A DNA stretch of 64,000 nucleotides, taken from contig CAVYGO010000002.1 in the NCBI GenBank assembly GCA_963768085.1, forward strand, positions 540,261 through 604,260, written 5' to 3'. The stretch comes from Pukyongia sp963768085 (GTDB lineage: Bacteria; Bacteroidota; Bacteroidia; Flavobacteriales; Flavobacteriaceae). Of the stretch, positions 44,972 through 53,740 are shown piece after piece (position 1 is the first letter of the stretch; every line of letters begins with the position of its first letter). The position numbers and the translations under genes are program-made. The notes beneath the pieces are model-generated. The model made no database searches, had not been told where the DNA came from, and saw only the letters and a program-made list of their open reading frames with translations.

Positions 44972-45622
44972 TTAGTATCGTTTACGGCCACCACCGCGAC
45001 CTCCTTTTTTTTGAGGTTTCTTAACGTTATTACTTGAATAGCGCTTCTTATTTTTCAGCAATTCTGAGGATGCAGACAGACTTTCATTACTATCCTTTAA
45101 ATTCAGTTTACCATCAGACAATTCGAAAAGATGCTTAAAGATCACATCATCCTCTACGGTATCTTTATTCCAGTTCAGAAAGCACTTTTTCATATGGTTT
45201 GCGATAGTAAGGACCAGTCCGTCCTTCATATCTCCATCTTCCCAGCCAATGGCCACATCGATCATTCGCTTAATATTATTACCGTAAAAACGGTACTTCG
45301 GGAAATTTTGAGGATATCCCAGATGTCCCGGGCGTTCGCTAAGTTCTTCTTTGGAAGGGATCGGATAAGGAGAATCCACATCAAGTTTGAAATCGGATAT
45401 AATAAATAACTGATCCCACAACTTATGCTGAAAATCGGGTACATCGCGTAAATGCGGATTCAGATTTCCCATCACAGATATGATGCTCTTTACCGTTTTG
45501 TTTCTTTCTTCTTTGTCCTCCTGAGAGATGGCATAGTCTACCATTTTCTGTATGTGGCGACCATATTCGGGTATAATGAGCTTAGGGCGCTCAGTATTGT
45601 ATTCTAAATTGTCTATCAACAT
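44972..45622 (-). CDS. DUF4290 domain protein
   Basis: The 216-residue protein starts with LEYNTERPKLIIPEYGRHIQ, the recognisable opening of the Bacteroidota DUF4290 family, and has helical segments with GNLNPHLRDVPDF. The C-terminus is very basic (KKPQKKGGRGGGRKRY), so nucleic acid or ribosome contact is possible. Function unknown. It lies directly before murA on the minus strand, 17 bases apart. Confidence 0.87.
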   Translation of the reverse strand: MLIDNLEYNTERPKLIIPEYGRHIQKMVDYAISQEDKEERNKTVKSIISVMGNLNPHLRDVPDFQHKLWDQLFIISDFKLDVDSPYPIPSKEELSERPGHLGYPQNFPKYRFYGNNIKRMIDVAIGWEDGDMKDGLVLTIANHMKKCFLNWNKDTVEDDVIFKHLFELSDGKLNLKDSNESLSASSELLKNKKRYSSNNVKKPQKKGGRGGGRKRY

Positions 45623-45679
45623 GTTGTTTTTAAAAGGGAAGTTACTTTAATGAAGTACTAGGTTTGCAAAATACTAAAA

Positions 45680-45970
45680 TTATAGCGATATCACACCCTC
45701 CACTTTAGAAACTTCCAGATATTTTTCCACTACAGCGTCCGGGGATTGCATGGTTATTTTTATGGAAACACTGGTATAAGTCCCTTTAGACGAGTCTCTT
45801 GTGTTAATAATCGCATTGGTGTTATTAAATACCGCCTCAATTTCGGCGATCTTTTCCAGGGACGCGGGTACTATAAATTTGAACAGGTAGGGCGATGGCC
45901 AAGTGGTGTCGTCCTGTAGCTGCTGTCTCAATCGTGCGTAAAATTCTTCGGATTCGGGATTTTCTTTCAT
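45680..45970 (-). CDS. DUF493 family protein
   Basis: ATG 45970 gives 96 residues. The pattern YLFKFIVP near residue 30, ending with SVSIKITMQSPDAVVEKY and the VEGVISL tail, is the ferredoxin-like DUF493 fold (YbeD-type, involved in allosteric or regulatory roles). An ATG at 45997 would give a longer product but it lies in the divergent promoter area. It precedes DUF4290 and murA. Confidence 0.85.
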   Translation of the reverse strand: MKENPESEEFYARLRQQLQDDTTWPSPYLFKFIVPASLEKIAEIEAVFNNTNAIINTRDSSKGTYTSVSIKITMQSPDAVVEKYLEVSKVEGVISL

Positions 45971-46153
45971 TCGGTATAAACTCTCGTAACATGGCAAAGA
46001 TACGCTTTCAGTATCAATAATTATTTACGTAATTTGTATTTAAGATTGAATCTAAAATTCGTAAAAGAATGGTAAATCCAATTTAATTCACATTATTATT
46101 ATTAACCTGTTAATCCTTCGTAGTTTGAACGAAGGGGGATTAAAATGTAACGC

Positions 46154-46699
46154 GTGAAGACGAAAAGAATTGTGATTACCGGCGGCCCCGGATCGGGCAA
46201 AACAACCCTGGTGAAAGTGCTGGAAGAGCGGGGATTCTCATGTATGCATGAGATCTCACGGCAGATCATTAAAGAAGCGAAGGAACAAGGTATCGATCAG
46301 TTGTTTTTAGAAGACCCCTTACTTTTCAGTCAGAAGCTGCTGGAAGGGAGACTCGAGCAATTCAAGGAAGCAGATTCATCTTCCAAAGAAATACTGTTTT
46401 ACGACCGCGGTATGCCGGATGTAACCTCTTATATGAACTACCTGGGTATTCCTTATCCGGACCATTTCACTGAAACCTGTTCGAACTATGTATACGATGC
46501 GGTTTTTGTCCTTCCACCATGGCCAGACATATATATTCAGGATAATGAACGCTACGAATCTTATGCAGAGGCCGAAAAGATCTTCATTCATCTCGTTAAT
46601 GGTTATAGCGCATATAACTACAATGTACATGAGGTGCCTACGGGAGTGGTAGATTATCGCATTGAATATATTCTGAAACATTTAATCGGTCTACATTGA
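46154..46699 (+). CDS. AAA family ATPase / P-loop protein (AAA_28)
   Basis: The 181-residue protein uses a GTG start and has the Walker A motif GGPGSGKTT (residues 10-18), SRQIIKEA, a D-R-G segment (FYDRGMPDV) and no long extra domain, matching AAA_28 kinase-like P-loop proteins. The likely function is nucleotide or small-molecule phosphorylation. Its stop overlaps the TTG start of recQ as TTGA. Confidence 0.82.
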   Translation: MKTKRIVITGGPGSGKTTLVKVLEERGFSCMHEISRQIIKEAKEQGIDQLFLEDPLLFSQKLLEGRLEQFKEADSSSKEILFYDRGMPDVTSYMNYLGIPYPDHFTETCSNYVYDAVFVLPPWPDIYIQDNERYESYAEAEKIFIHLVNGYSAYNYNVHEVPTGVVDYRIEYILKHLIGLH

Positions 46700-48597
46700 G
46701 AACTCCCGGCCAAATATTGAATGAATACTATGGTTTTACGACTTTCCGACCTCTTCAGGAGGAGATTATCAATGCGGTGATCAACGGGAACGACACGGTA
46801 GCCCTGCTACCTACAGGAGGTGGTAAATCGGTTTGTTTTCAGATTCCCGCCCTTGTAATGGGTGGTCTCTGTATTGTAATCTCACCTTTGGTCGCCCTGA
46901 TGAATGACCAGGTGAATGAATTAAAAGAAAAAGGGATAAAAGCACTGCACTTATCGGGAGGAATGTCCTTTGAAGAAGTGAACACGGCGCTAGACAATGC
47001 CATGTACGGCAATTATTCATTCCTCTACTTATCTCCGGAACGACTTCAGCAGGAGATCGTTCAGCATGCTATCCGTAAAATGGATGTATGTCTAATCGCG
47101 GTAGACGAGGCGCATTGTATTTCCCAGTGGGGCAACGATTTCAGGCCTTCCTATAAAAATATCACCGTCCTTCGGGAAATGCATCCGTTGGTTCCCATCA
47201 TTGCACTCACTGCCACGGCCACCCCGGAAGTGCTCGCAGATACTATTTCAGAGTTAAAACTGGAAGTACCCAAAGTACATAAGAATTCCTTTTTCCGTCC
47301 TAACCTCGCCTACAAGACCATGAAGGCGGAAGATAAGGTATATCGTATTGAGCAATTATTACAGGATAATCCCTCGGCTGCCATTATCTATGTGCGTTCA
47401 CGAATTATGGCGGTTGAAACCAGCGATCAGCTGAATAGCCTTGGGATTTCTGCAACTTTCTATCACGGCGGAATTTCTTCGGAAATAAAGCAAAAGCGAT
47501 TGACCCAATGGAAGAATGGGGCTGTTTCTACCATGGTTGCTACGAATGCCTTCGGAATGGGCATCGATCACCCGAATGTGCGCTATGTGATCCATATGCA
47601 ACTACCCGAAAGTATAGAGAGTTATTTTCAGGAGGCGGGACGTGCAGGACGTGACGGTAAATTCGCGGAAGCGATTCTTCTGTACAATGATTATGACAAG
47701 ATCCTGGTAAAAAAACAATTTATCGATTCCCTTCCTGGCAAAAAAGTGCTTAAAAAGGTCTATCGCAAGCTGCTTAATTATTTCAGGATTCCCTACGGAG
47801 AGGGCGAATTCAGTAGTCATGCTTTTAATTTTACTGAATTCTGTACCACCTATACCCTGCCATCTGCCATTACCTATAATGCGATTACTACCCTGGACCG
47901 ATTGGGTGTATTGCAAATGTCCAGGCAGTTCGGAAGAAAATCAACGCTGCGTTTTACCGTTCCTTCTGAAAGACTTTTAAAGTATTTTGAAGAGGATATG
48001 CGCGTCTCCCTGATAGGTAAGACCATCCTTCGGGTGTACGGAGGTATTTTCGAAATGACCACTCCCGTTAATCTGGACCTCATTGCCGGAAAGACCGGGC
48101 AATCTTCAGAAGCGGTGGTTTCAGCATTACAAAAAATGGAGCAGGATCATGTTGCGGAAATTCAATTATTCGATACCGACGCTGTAATTACCTTTCTGGT
48201 ACCCAGGGAAGATGACAAGACCATCAACCGAATGGCTATTGGAGTTCGTGAGCTGAATGATAAAAAAGTGAAGCAGGTAAAAGCAATGCTCGCGTACCTG
48301 GAGAATAATTTCAACTGTAAAAGCGAACAGCTGCTTCAATATTTCGGGGAGGCGATCACAGAACGGTGCGGTATTTGTTCTGTTTGCCTAAAAGACGAAA
48401 AACGTTCTGGAAAGAAAGAACTGGAAGTCATCTCGGGGCAGATCCTGGCACTGCTGAAAGCCGGGGATCTCAGCTCCAGGGAAATTTCAGAAAGGCTTAC
48501 TTTTGCCGAGGAGGATATTATTAAGGTATTAAAGGCCTTACTGGATGCTAAGAGGATCGGACTTAACGCCAGGAATCAATATATTATAAATACATGA
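46696..48597 (+). CDS. recQ: ATP-dependent DNA helicase RecQ
   Basis: The 633-residue superfamily 2 helicase has Walker A (LPTGGGKSVCFQIPAL, 41-45 GGGKS), the DEAH box in VDEAHCISQWG, motif VI QEAGRAGRDG and the RecQ C-terminal zinc-binding cysteines (ERCGICSVC). A winged-helix region follows. RecQ unwinds 3'-5' and handles recombination intermediates and stalled forks. The start codon appears to be TTG, overlapping the AAA gene; fmt overlaps its end by ATGA, so the three form an operon. Confidence 0.92.
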   Translation: MRTPGQILNEYYGFTTFRPLQEEIINAVINGNDTVALLPTGGGKSVCFQIPALVMGGLCIVISPLVALMNDQVNELKEKGIKALHLSGGMSFEEVNTALDNAMYGNYSFLYLSPERLQQEIVQHAIRKMDVCLIAVDEAHCISQWGNDFRPSYKNITVLREMHPLVPIIALTATATPEVLADTISELKLEVPKVHKNSFFRPNLAYKTMKAEDKVYRIEQLLQDNPSAAIIYVRSRIMAVETSDQLNSLGISATFYHGGISSEIKQKRLTQWKNGAVSTMVATNAFGMGIDHPNVRYVIHMQLPESIESYFQEAGRAGRDGKFAEAILLYNDYDKILVKKQFIDSLPGKKVLKKVYRKLLNYFRIPYGEGEFSSHAFNFTEFCTTYTLPSAITYNAITTLDRLGVLQMSRQFGRKSTLRFTVPSERLLKYFEEDMRVSLIGKTILRVYGGIFEMTTPVNLDLIAGKTGQSSEAVVSALQKMEQDHVAEIQLFDTDAVITFLVPREDDKTINRMAIGVRELNDKKVKQVKAMLAYLENNFNCKSEQLLQYFGEAITERCGICSVCLKDEKRSGKKELEVISGQILALLKAGDLSSREISERLTFAEEDIIKVLKALLDAKRIGLNARNQYIINT

Positions 48598-49541
48598 GAG
48601 ATTTGCGGATCGTATTTATGGGAACTCCCTACTTCGCGGTGGGTGTGTTGAAAAAGCTTGTGGAAAGTGGCGCCAATATTGTGGGCGTGATCACTGCTCC
48701 CGACAAGCCCGCAGGTCGTGGTCGTAAACTAAGGAGCTCCGCAGTGAAGGAATATGCCGAATCCCAGGATTTGCATTTGCTTCAGCCTAAGAATCTGAAG
48801 GACGAATCTTTTCTGGCCGATTTACAATCACGACAAGCCAATCTTCAAATTATCGTCGCTTTCCGGATGTTACCCGAAGTAGTTTGGTCCATGCCGAAAT
48901 ACGGCACCTTCAACTTGCACGCTTCCCTCCTGCCCGAATATCGTGGCGCTGCTCCCATTAACTGGGCAATCATCAATGGTGAAAAGGTAACGGGAGTAAC
49001 CACCTTTTTCATCGATGAGAAGATCGATACGGGTGCCATTATCCTGAAGAAGGAAGTTTCGATACAAACCGGAGAAACGGCAGGTTCCCTGCATGATAAA
49101 TTAATGGAGGCAGGATCGGGATTGGTTCTGGAGACTGTCGATTTGATTGCCGAGGGTGATGTGGTCACTGTCGTACAACCCAAAGCAGAAGGACTGAAAG
49201 GAGCGCCCAAACTAAATAATGACAATACCAGGATCGACTGGACGAAGCCTTCGGAGGAGATCGATGCGTTGATCCGTGGTTTAGATCCTTATCCCGCGGC
49301 CTGGTGCTACCTTGAAAATAATGGTGAACAACAGAAGATCAAGATCTATGGAGTGGAGTTACAAATCGAGGCACATCACTTCGAATTAGGGTCGGTGCAC
49401 AGCACGAAAAAAGAACTCCGTATTGCGGTTGAAAATGGTTTTCTTAAAATTCATGAAATACAACTTCCCGGAAAACGCAAAATGAAGAGTTCAGAACTAT
49501 TGAATGGATATTCGTTCGACGCTGATGCCAAAGTTGTGTAA
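48594..49541 (+). CDS. fmt: Methionyl-tRNA formyltransferase
   Basis: The 315-residue protein formylates initiator Met-tRNA. It has the formyltransferase N-domain (RIVFMGTPYFAVGVLKKL at the start, APDKPAGRGRK, NLHASLLPEYRGAAPINWAI with the catalytic Asn/His/Asp) and the C-terminal OB-like domain. Length and motif order are normal. Overlap with recQ is four bases (ATGA). Confidence 0.95.
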   Translation: MRDLRIVFMGTPYFAVGVLKKLVESGANIVGVITAPDKPAGRGRKLRSSAVKEYAESQDLHLLQPKNLKDESFLADLQSRQANLQIIVAFRMLPEVVWSMPKYGTFNLHASLLPEYRGAAPINWAIINGEKVTGVTTFFIDEKIDTGAIILKKEVSIQTGETAGSLHDKLMEAGSGLVLETVDLIAEGDVVTVVQPKAEGLKGAPKLNNDNTRIDWTKPSEEIDALIRGLDPYPAAWCYLENNGEQQKIKIYGVELQIEAHHFELGSVHSTKKELRIAVENGFLKIHEIQLPGKRKMKSSELLNGYSFDADAKVV

Positions 49542-49644
49542 ACCCTTATGACTGCTGAATTGAGGAAATATTCGATGAAATGCATGTCTTTATTAACAAA
49601 GAAGCCAACTTATTAACAAAAACGTCGATTTCGCCCGCCATTCC

Positions 49645-49674
49645 TTGCGTGATACGATTTTCCGACTAAATTTG
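49645..49674 (+). promoter_or_regulatory. Promoter of the HU gene (TTG-N19-TAAATTTG)
   Basis: TTG at 49645-49647 and TAAATTTG at 49667-49674, 19 bases apart, match the Bacteroidota promoter. The leader to the ATG is about 45 bases and AT-rich, as expected for a strongly expressed gene. Confidence 0.6.
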
Positions 49675-49725
49675 TAAAGCAAATAATTAAAGTTTAACCA
49701 AGTATTTAATTTTAAACCGATAACT

Positions 49726-49998
49726 ATGAACAAATCAGATTTAATTGATGGTATGGCAGAGGATGCTGGAATCACAAAAGCCGCTGCAAAAAAAGCATTA
49801 GAATCTTTCTTAGGAAATGTAGAAGGATCACTTAAAAGAGGTAACAGAGTATCTTTAGTTGGTTTCGGATCTTGGTCAGTTTCTAGAAGAGCTGCAAGAG
49901 AAGGAAGAAATCCTCAAACTGGAAAAACTATTAAAATCGCTGCAAAAAACGTTGTTAAGTTCAAAGCAGGATCAGATCTAGCAAGTTCTGTGAACTAG
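49726..49998 (+). CDS. HU family DNA-binding protein
   Basis: The 90-residue histone-like protein contains the DNA-arm motif GRNPQTGK and the SLVGFGSWS beta strand. It bends and compacts DNA as a dimer. Codons are more AT-rich than in the neighbours, as often in highly expressed genes. It has its own promoter and terminator. Confidence 0.95.
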   Translation: MNKSDLIDGMAEDAGITKAAAKKALESFLGNVEGSLKRGNRVSLVGFGSWSVSRRAAREGRNPQTGKTIKIAAKNVVKFKAGSDLASSVN

Positions 49999-50021
49999 GT
50001 TGAAAACACTTATTTATTCAA

Positions 50022-50051
50022 AACCCTGCGGATTCCGCAGGGTTTTTTTAT
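50022..50051 (+). terminator. Intrinsic terminator of the HU gene
   Basis: Stem CCCTGCGG/CCGCAGGG with a 3-base loop, flanked by AA/TT pairs and followed by T7, ends the HU transcript. Confidence 0.85.
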
Positions 50052-50129
50052 GAGTTAATTTTATCTGTTCCAACGTGAAGTTGCTTTTTAATAAATTAAT
50101 ACTTAGATTTAATTGTGTAAACTAACCAC

Positions 50130-50690
50130 ATGACAACACAAAAGCCTGATAAAGGAGTACTTTTAGTTGCCGAACCTTCCATTATTGGAGACGTTTCCTT
50201 TAATAGGTCTGTAGTATTGTTGGCGGAATATAATGAGAGCGGTTCCGTTGGTTTTATTCTGAACAAACCCCTTAAATACAAACTTAAAGATTTTATCCCG
50301 GAGATCAGCTCGAACCTGGAGGTGTATAACGGAGGTCCTGTCGAACAGGATAATTTGTATTTCATTCATAAAGTACCTGAACTCATTCCGGACAGTGTGG
50401 AAATTTCAAACGGTATCTACTGGGGTGGCGATTTTCAGGCTATCATGGGTCTTTTGAAGGAAGATGTGCTTAAAAAAGAGCAGATCCGTTTCTTCCTGGG
50501 TTATTCCGGTTGGTCCAACGAGCAATTGGAAAGCGAATTGGAAGTCCAAAGCTGGGTGGTTGTTCCCAATATCTATGAAAATGAGATCCTGGGGAAATCG
50601 AACAACAACTTCTGGAAAGAAAAAATGGTTGAGTTTGGTGGAGACTATCTTATCTGGTCTAATGCTCCCGAAGATCCTACTTATAATTAA
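50130..50690 (+). CDS. YqgE/AlgH family protein
   Basis: The 186-residue protein has the family opening GVLLVAEP.. (LLVAEPSIIGDVSFNRSVVLL), GSVGFILNKP, YNGGPVEQDNLYFIH and RFFLGYSGWSNEQLESE, the usual AlgH motifs. The family is widespread and its function unclear (sometimes linked to transcription control or anti-oxidant roles). It follows HU and precedes the repeat stretch. Confidence 0.92.
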   Translation: MTTQKPDKGVLLVAEPSIIGDVSFNRSVVLLAEYNESGSVGFILNKPLKYKLKDFIPEISSNLEVYNGGPVEQDNLYFIHKVPELIPDSVEISNGIYWGGDFQAIMGLLKEDVLKKEQIRFFLGYSGWSNEQLESELEVQSWVVVPNIYENEILGKSNNNFWKEKMVEFGGDYLIWSNAPEDPTYN

Positions 50691-50715
50691 TCTGATTATT
50701 GTTTCTTATTATTGT

Positions 50716-50769
50716 CACTTCGAGTGAATTTGAAATGCGATAGCTATTTCAAATTTATATCGAGAAGTG
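50716..50769. repeat. 54-bp palindromic intergenic repeat, copy 1
   Basis: CACTTCGAG at the left pairs with a CGAGAAGTG-type right end, and AATTTGAA pairs with TTCAAATT inside, around a short variable centre. A second copy with the same layout lies at 53688-53740. The stretch 50770-50880 contains a further hairpin (GTTCTCG...CGAG...GAGAAC) and the words TTCGA/TCGAA typical of the repeat family; no gene is seen. Confidence 0.6.
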
Positions 50770-50883
50770 GTTCTCGATACACCTCACTGTGTTCGGCACT
50801 CGAACTGACAAAAGGTTCTCGACCCTTCGACGAGCCCAGGAGAACTACGATTTGCTTCGTAAATAACTCGAACCCACAAAGGC

Positions 50884-51732
50884 CTAACCCAATCTTGCTT
50901 TCACGTTCAATTTTGCCAACAATTCCTTCGCAACGGAGTTACCGAATGTTTTCTTGCGATATTTAGTAACAGGCTGTATACCTCCAATCACATTGGTAAT
51001 AAAGATCTCATCGGCTTTCTGCAACTCGAAGGGGGAAACGGTTTCTTCTTCCAACACATAGTCCGGAAGCGATCCGATGATATCAATGATCTGCTTACGC
51101 AGCACTCCTTTCAGGCAGCCGTCTGCCAGTGGTGGTGTCTTGATCTTATACCCATTCACTAAAAACACATTACCGTTAAGTGCTTCCACCACCATTTTAT
51201 TTTCATTCAGTAACAGGCAGTTCCGGTAACCATTTTCAGAAGCATACACACTTCCCAGTACATGGATGATCTTGTTATTCGTCTTTAGTGTGGAAAGCAG
51301 TCCGGAATTCACGTAGTGATCCTTAAAAAGTTCTATTTCATAAGGTGAATCGGAAATGGTATAAAAAGGAGTATCCAGTGTTTCCAGCTGGATCATGTAT
51401 TCTATGTCCTGGTTGGAAGGATTGTATTTCCCGCCCCATTGGCGCCATACGGTGATACGGATTCGACAGGTTTCTTTTTCAGCTTCGGAGGCCTTGACCG
51501 TGCTATAAATTTCCGCTTCCAGGTCTTCCGGTGTGAAGGCCATGGGAATCTCCATCCGAAGAATGCGCATAGCCGACATCAATCGGAAGTAGTGATCTTC
51601 CCAGAAGAAGACCTTCCCTCCTGAATAGCGAAGGGTTTCAAATACAGAGTCCCCGAAATGCAATCCGCGATTATCGGGAGATATTTTAGCGGATTCCGAA
51701 TTCAGTAGTGTTCCGTTGAGGTTTAGTTTCAT
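50884..51732 (-). CDS. Class IV aminotransferase (branched-chain aminotransferase / ADC lyase-like)
   Basis: The 282-residue fold-type IV PLP protein begins LNGTLLNSESAKISPDNRGLHFGDSVFETLR, the usual start of 4-amino-4-deoxychorismate lyase and D-amino acid aminotransferase relatives. The PLP lysine lies in STLKTNNKI and the phosphate loop near GCLKGVLR. Direct assignment to folate synthesis (pabC-like) or to amino acid metabolism is not possible. It converges with YqgE across the 190-base repeat stretch. Confidence 0.85.
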   Translation of the reverse strand: MKLNLNGTLLNSESAKISPDNRGLHFGDSVFETLRYSGGKVFFWEDHYFRLMSAMRILRMEIPMAFTPEDLEAEIYSTVKASEAEKETCRIRITVWRQWGGKYNPSNQDIEYMIQLETLDTPFYTISDSPYEIELFKDHYVNSGLLSTLKTNNKIIHVLGSVYASENGYRNCLLLNENKMVVEALNGNVFLVNGYKIKTPPLADGCLKGVLRKQIIDIIGSLPDYVLEEETVSPFELQKADEIFITNVIGGIQPVTKYRKKTFGNSVAKELLAKLNVKARLG

Positions 51733-51774
51733 ATTCTGAAGCTCTCAAATTGAAATGCAAATATAAGTGGTATT

Positions 51775-52266
51775 CCCTTCTTTTTTGCATTGCCCAAAAA
51801 AGAAGCAAAAAACTCTAGCGCTGCAGATACTTGTTCACCCGTTACACCCTCCATTCTAAACACACACAACTCGCCATGCTTTGCATGACTCAAACAGTGC
51901 TTGGTTTTTAACGAATATTCGGGCTACGGGTCCCGAAGTCGTATCTGAGGCGCGGTTTTGGGTGCTGGCCTGAATCAATTCATTTTCGTCAGTATAGATG
52001 AGTAATTTCCGTTAAGAAATCGCGAAGCCTTGAAATGATTTTAGGAAATTACAAATGGTTTTGAGGATTTGCCTCAAAAATACCTTCGAAAATGTGCCTT
52101 TTCTTTTGCTTCGTTTTACTGACTCAAAAAAATTTGATAATTCTGAGTTCGTGAATCTCCTTCGTCGATTTCTTTGGGCAAGACAAATGCGAAGCATTCA
52201 TGAATTCCTAATTCAATATTAACGCATGAATAAAGTAAATGAAGAACAAATAAAATTAATTGAAAA
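51775..52266. repeat. Diverged member of the long intergenic repeat family
   Basis: The segment from 51775 begins with the words TTTTTTGCATTGCCC, AAAAAAGAAGCAAAAAACT, CTAG and CTGCA, shared with the inverted repeats at 57558 and 61651, and ends at 51983-52001 with the shared TTCGTC-AGTATAGATGA word. The middle differs. The rest to 52266 holds no convincing gene; a short minus-strand frame (52012-52197) is not supported. Confidence 0.5.
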
Positions 52267-52656
52267 TCAAGTTGACCCAAGAATATGCTTGAGATTGGAG
52301 ATCATATTGGTCCAAAGCAATTTGCCCTCTTCAACTTCATCCTCATCTTCGGCATAGTCGGTAACCATAAGAGAAACATCTTTGGTGATCTCATCTACTT
52401 GTATGCGGAGTTCGAAATAGTAGTTGGTATCTTCATCTTCCTCCCAGCGAAACTTGATGCGCTCATTGTTCTTTTTACCCAGGAGTATCGCTTTTTCTTC
52501 ACTTCCTTCCCAGATAAAGGTAAAATACTCACCACGGGAGTTCACATTGTCTGCATACCATTCACTCATACCGGAAGGAGTGGAGATATATTGATACAGT
52601 AACGAGGGTGACACGTGTACCGGGAATTCCATTTCGTATTTTATTCTATCTTCCAT
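52267..52656 (-). CDS. START-like domain protein (SRPBCC superfamily)
   Basis: ATG 52656 gives 129 residues, the normal size; a longer frame to 52737 begins with a Lys-rich leader. The sequence (MEDRIKYEMEFPVHVSPSLLYQ, TPSGMSEWYADNVN, EEDEDTNYYFELRIQVDEIT) matches the Bacteroidota START-like group. The C-terminal half is very acidic. A hydrophobic ligand is likely, function unknown. It precedes the tRNA. Confidence 0.83.
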   Translation of the reverse strand: MEDRIKYEMEFPVHVSPSLLYQYISTPSGMSEWYADNVNSRGEYFTFIWEGSEEKAILLGKKNNERIKFRWEEDEDTNYYFELRIQVDEITKDVSLMVTDYAEDEDEVEEGKLLWTNMISNLKHILGST

Positions 52657-52760
52657 ATGCTTTTTGGTTAGCAAGAGCCCAATATAAATATTAATTGTAA
52701 CCTGCCAAAAGATGCGGATGGGTTTTTTGGATTTCATTTAATAAAAAACAGTGCGGGCAA

Positions 52761-52791
52761 TTTGCGGAGCAACAATTTGTTTTTATCTTTG
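52761..52791 (+). promoter_or_regulatory. Promoter of the tRNA-Met gene (TTTG-N19-TATCTTTG)
   Basis: TTTG at 52761-64 and TATCTTTG at 52784-91 with a 19-base spacer form an ideal Bacteroidota promoter. The tRNA begins 14 bases further down. Confidence 0.65.
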
Positions 52792-52804
52792 CCACCTTAT
52801 TTAT

Positions 52805-52878
52805 GGCGAGGTAGCTCAGGTGGTTAGAGCGTCGGATTCATAACCCGGAGGTCTGGAGTTCAAGTCTCCATCTCGCTA
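52805..52878 (+). tRNA. tRNA-Met (CAT)
   Basis: A full cloverleaf can be drawn: acceptor GGCGAGG/TCTCGCT with G-U ends, D-arm GCTC/GAGC, anticodon loop TTCATAA with CAT at 52839-52841, variable AGGTC, and T-arm TGGAG-TTCAAGT-CTCCA. The acceptor start and lack of a three-G-C anticodon stem suggest elongator, not initiator. An Ile(CAT) tRNA with modified C cannot be fully excluded. Confidence 0.93.
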
Positions 52879-52887
52879 CAAAAAGTT

Positions 52888-52917
52888 AAGCCTGATGCGA
52901 AGCATCGGGCTTTTTTA
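52888..52917 (+). terminator. Intrinsic terminator after the tRNA
   Basis: Stem AAGCCTGATGC/GCATCGGGCTT (one G-U) with a GAA loop, followed by a T run, lies 10 bases after the tRNA. Confidence 0.8.
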
Positions 52918-52984
52918 TGCAGCACGATGAAAGCTTGCTTTCAGAAGTGGTAAATAAAAAGCCCGTGCAAATCTCCGATTTGCA

Positions 52985-53080
52985 GGCTTAACTATTTGTG
53001 AGACCTCCCCTTAAAGACTCGCGAGACATCCGCAGGATGTTGAGCAATTCTCCTTAGTGATACCCATGACCCTTCGATAC
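52985..53080 (+). repeat. 96-bp direct repeat, copy 1
   Basis: The 96 bases from GGCTTAACTATTTGTGAGAC to CCCTTCGATAC recur at 53122-53217 with only about two differences near the end (GATACCCATG against GACACCGATG). The copy lies ~100 bases after the tRNA-Met. 52918-52984 is plain intergenic sequence. Confidence 0.75.
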
Positions 53081-53121
53081 GGTCACTTTCAGTGAACACT
53101 CAGGGTCCGGAAAACGCCGAG

Positions 53122-53217
53122 GGCTTAACTATTTGTGAGACCTCCCCTTAAAGACTCGCGAGACATCCGCAGGATGTTGAGCAATTCTCCTTAGTGACAC
53201 CGATGACCCTTCGATAC
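53122..53217 (+). repeat. 96-bp direct repeat, copy 2
   Basis: This is the second copy of the repeat at 52985-53080. The 41 bases between the copies contain the words GGTCACTTTCAGTGAAC and AGGGTCCGGAAAACG, related to the other intergenic repeats of the region. Confidence 0.75.
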
Positions 53218-53236
53218 AATCCCGCTTCACTTCGAC

Positions 53237-53348
53237 ACTTCGACAACCCTTCGGCACTTCGACAACCCTTCGGCTACGCTCTGGATAACAGCTCAGTGCG
53301 GCGCTCCGCTCTGGATAACAGCTCAGCATGGCACTCCGCTCAGCCACC
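53237..53348. repeat. 112-bp repeat block, copy A
   Basis: The block (ACTTCGACAACCCTTCGG... to ...CGCTCAGCCACC) appears identical, by reading, to 53569-53680. Internally it contains two tandem ACTTCGACAACCCTTCGG words and two CTCTGGATAACAGCTCAG words. Frames read through it encode PERSRRVVEV-type strings that are not proteins. Confidence 0.8.
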
Positions 53349-53568
53349 ATTAATCTGTTTAGCCGGTTGTATTGGACCCTGAGTAATCCGCTGGATTTGT
53401 GGCTTCGGCTCCGCTCAGCCACCATTAACTGAGCTCAGCCACCTTTATTGGACCCTGAGCGGAGTCGAAGGGTCATGATCGTTCAGCACCATACAATTTG
53501 CACCTCGTTCTAATCGTCCGGCCACCTTTATTGGACCCTGAGTAATCCGCCGGATATGTGGCTTCGGT

Positions 53569-53680
53569 ACTTCGACAACCCTTCGGCACTTCGACAACCC
53601 TTCGGCTACGCTCTGGATAACAGCTCAGTGCGGCGCTCCGCTCTGGATAACAGCTCAGCATGGCACTCCGCTCAGCCACC
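53569..53680. repeat. 112-bp repeat block, copy B
   Basis: Second copy of 53237-53348, apparently without a mismatch, suggesting recent duplication or gene conversion. The 220 bases between the copies hold more repeat words (GCCACCTTTATTGGACCCTG twice) and no gene. Confidence 0.8.
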
Positions 53681-53687
53681 GTATCGT

Positions 53688-53740
53688 CACTTCGAGTGAA
53701 TTTGAAGTGCGGGAGCAGTTCAAATTTGTATCGAGAAGTG
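53688..53740. repeat. 53-bp palindromic intergenic repeat, copy 2
   Basis: Same layout as 50716-50769: CACTTCGAG, AATTTGAA, centre, TTCAAATT, CGAGAAGTG. The centre differs, as expected for paired-stem elements. It ends upstream of the sigma-like gene. Confidence 0.6.

Noticed and set aside
52012..52197. 61-residue minus-strand frame
   Set aside because: Basic, low-complexity composition, no start context, and located in the tail of a diverged repeat element.
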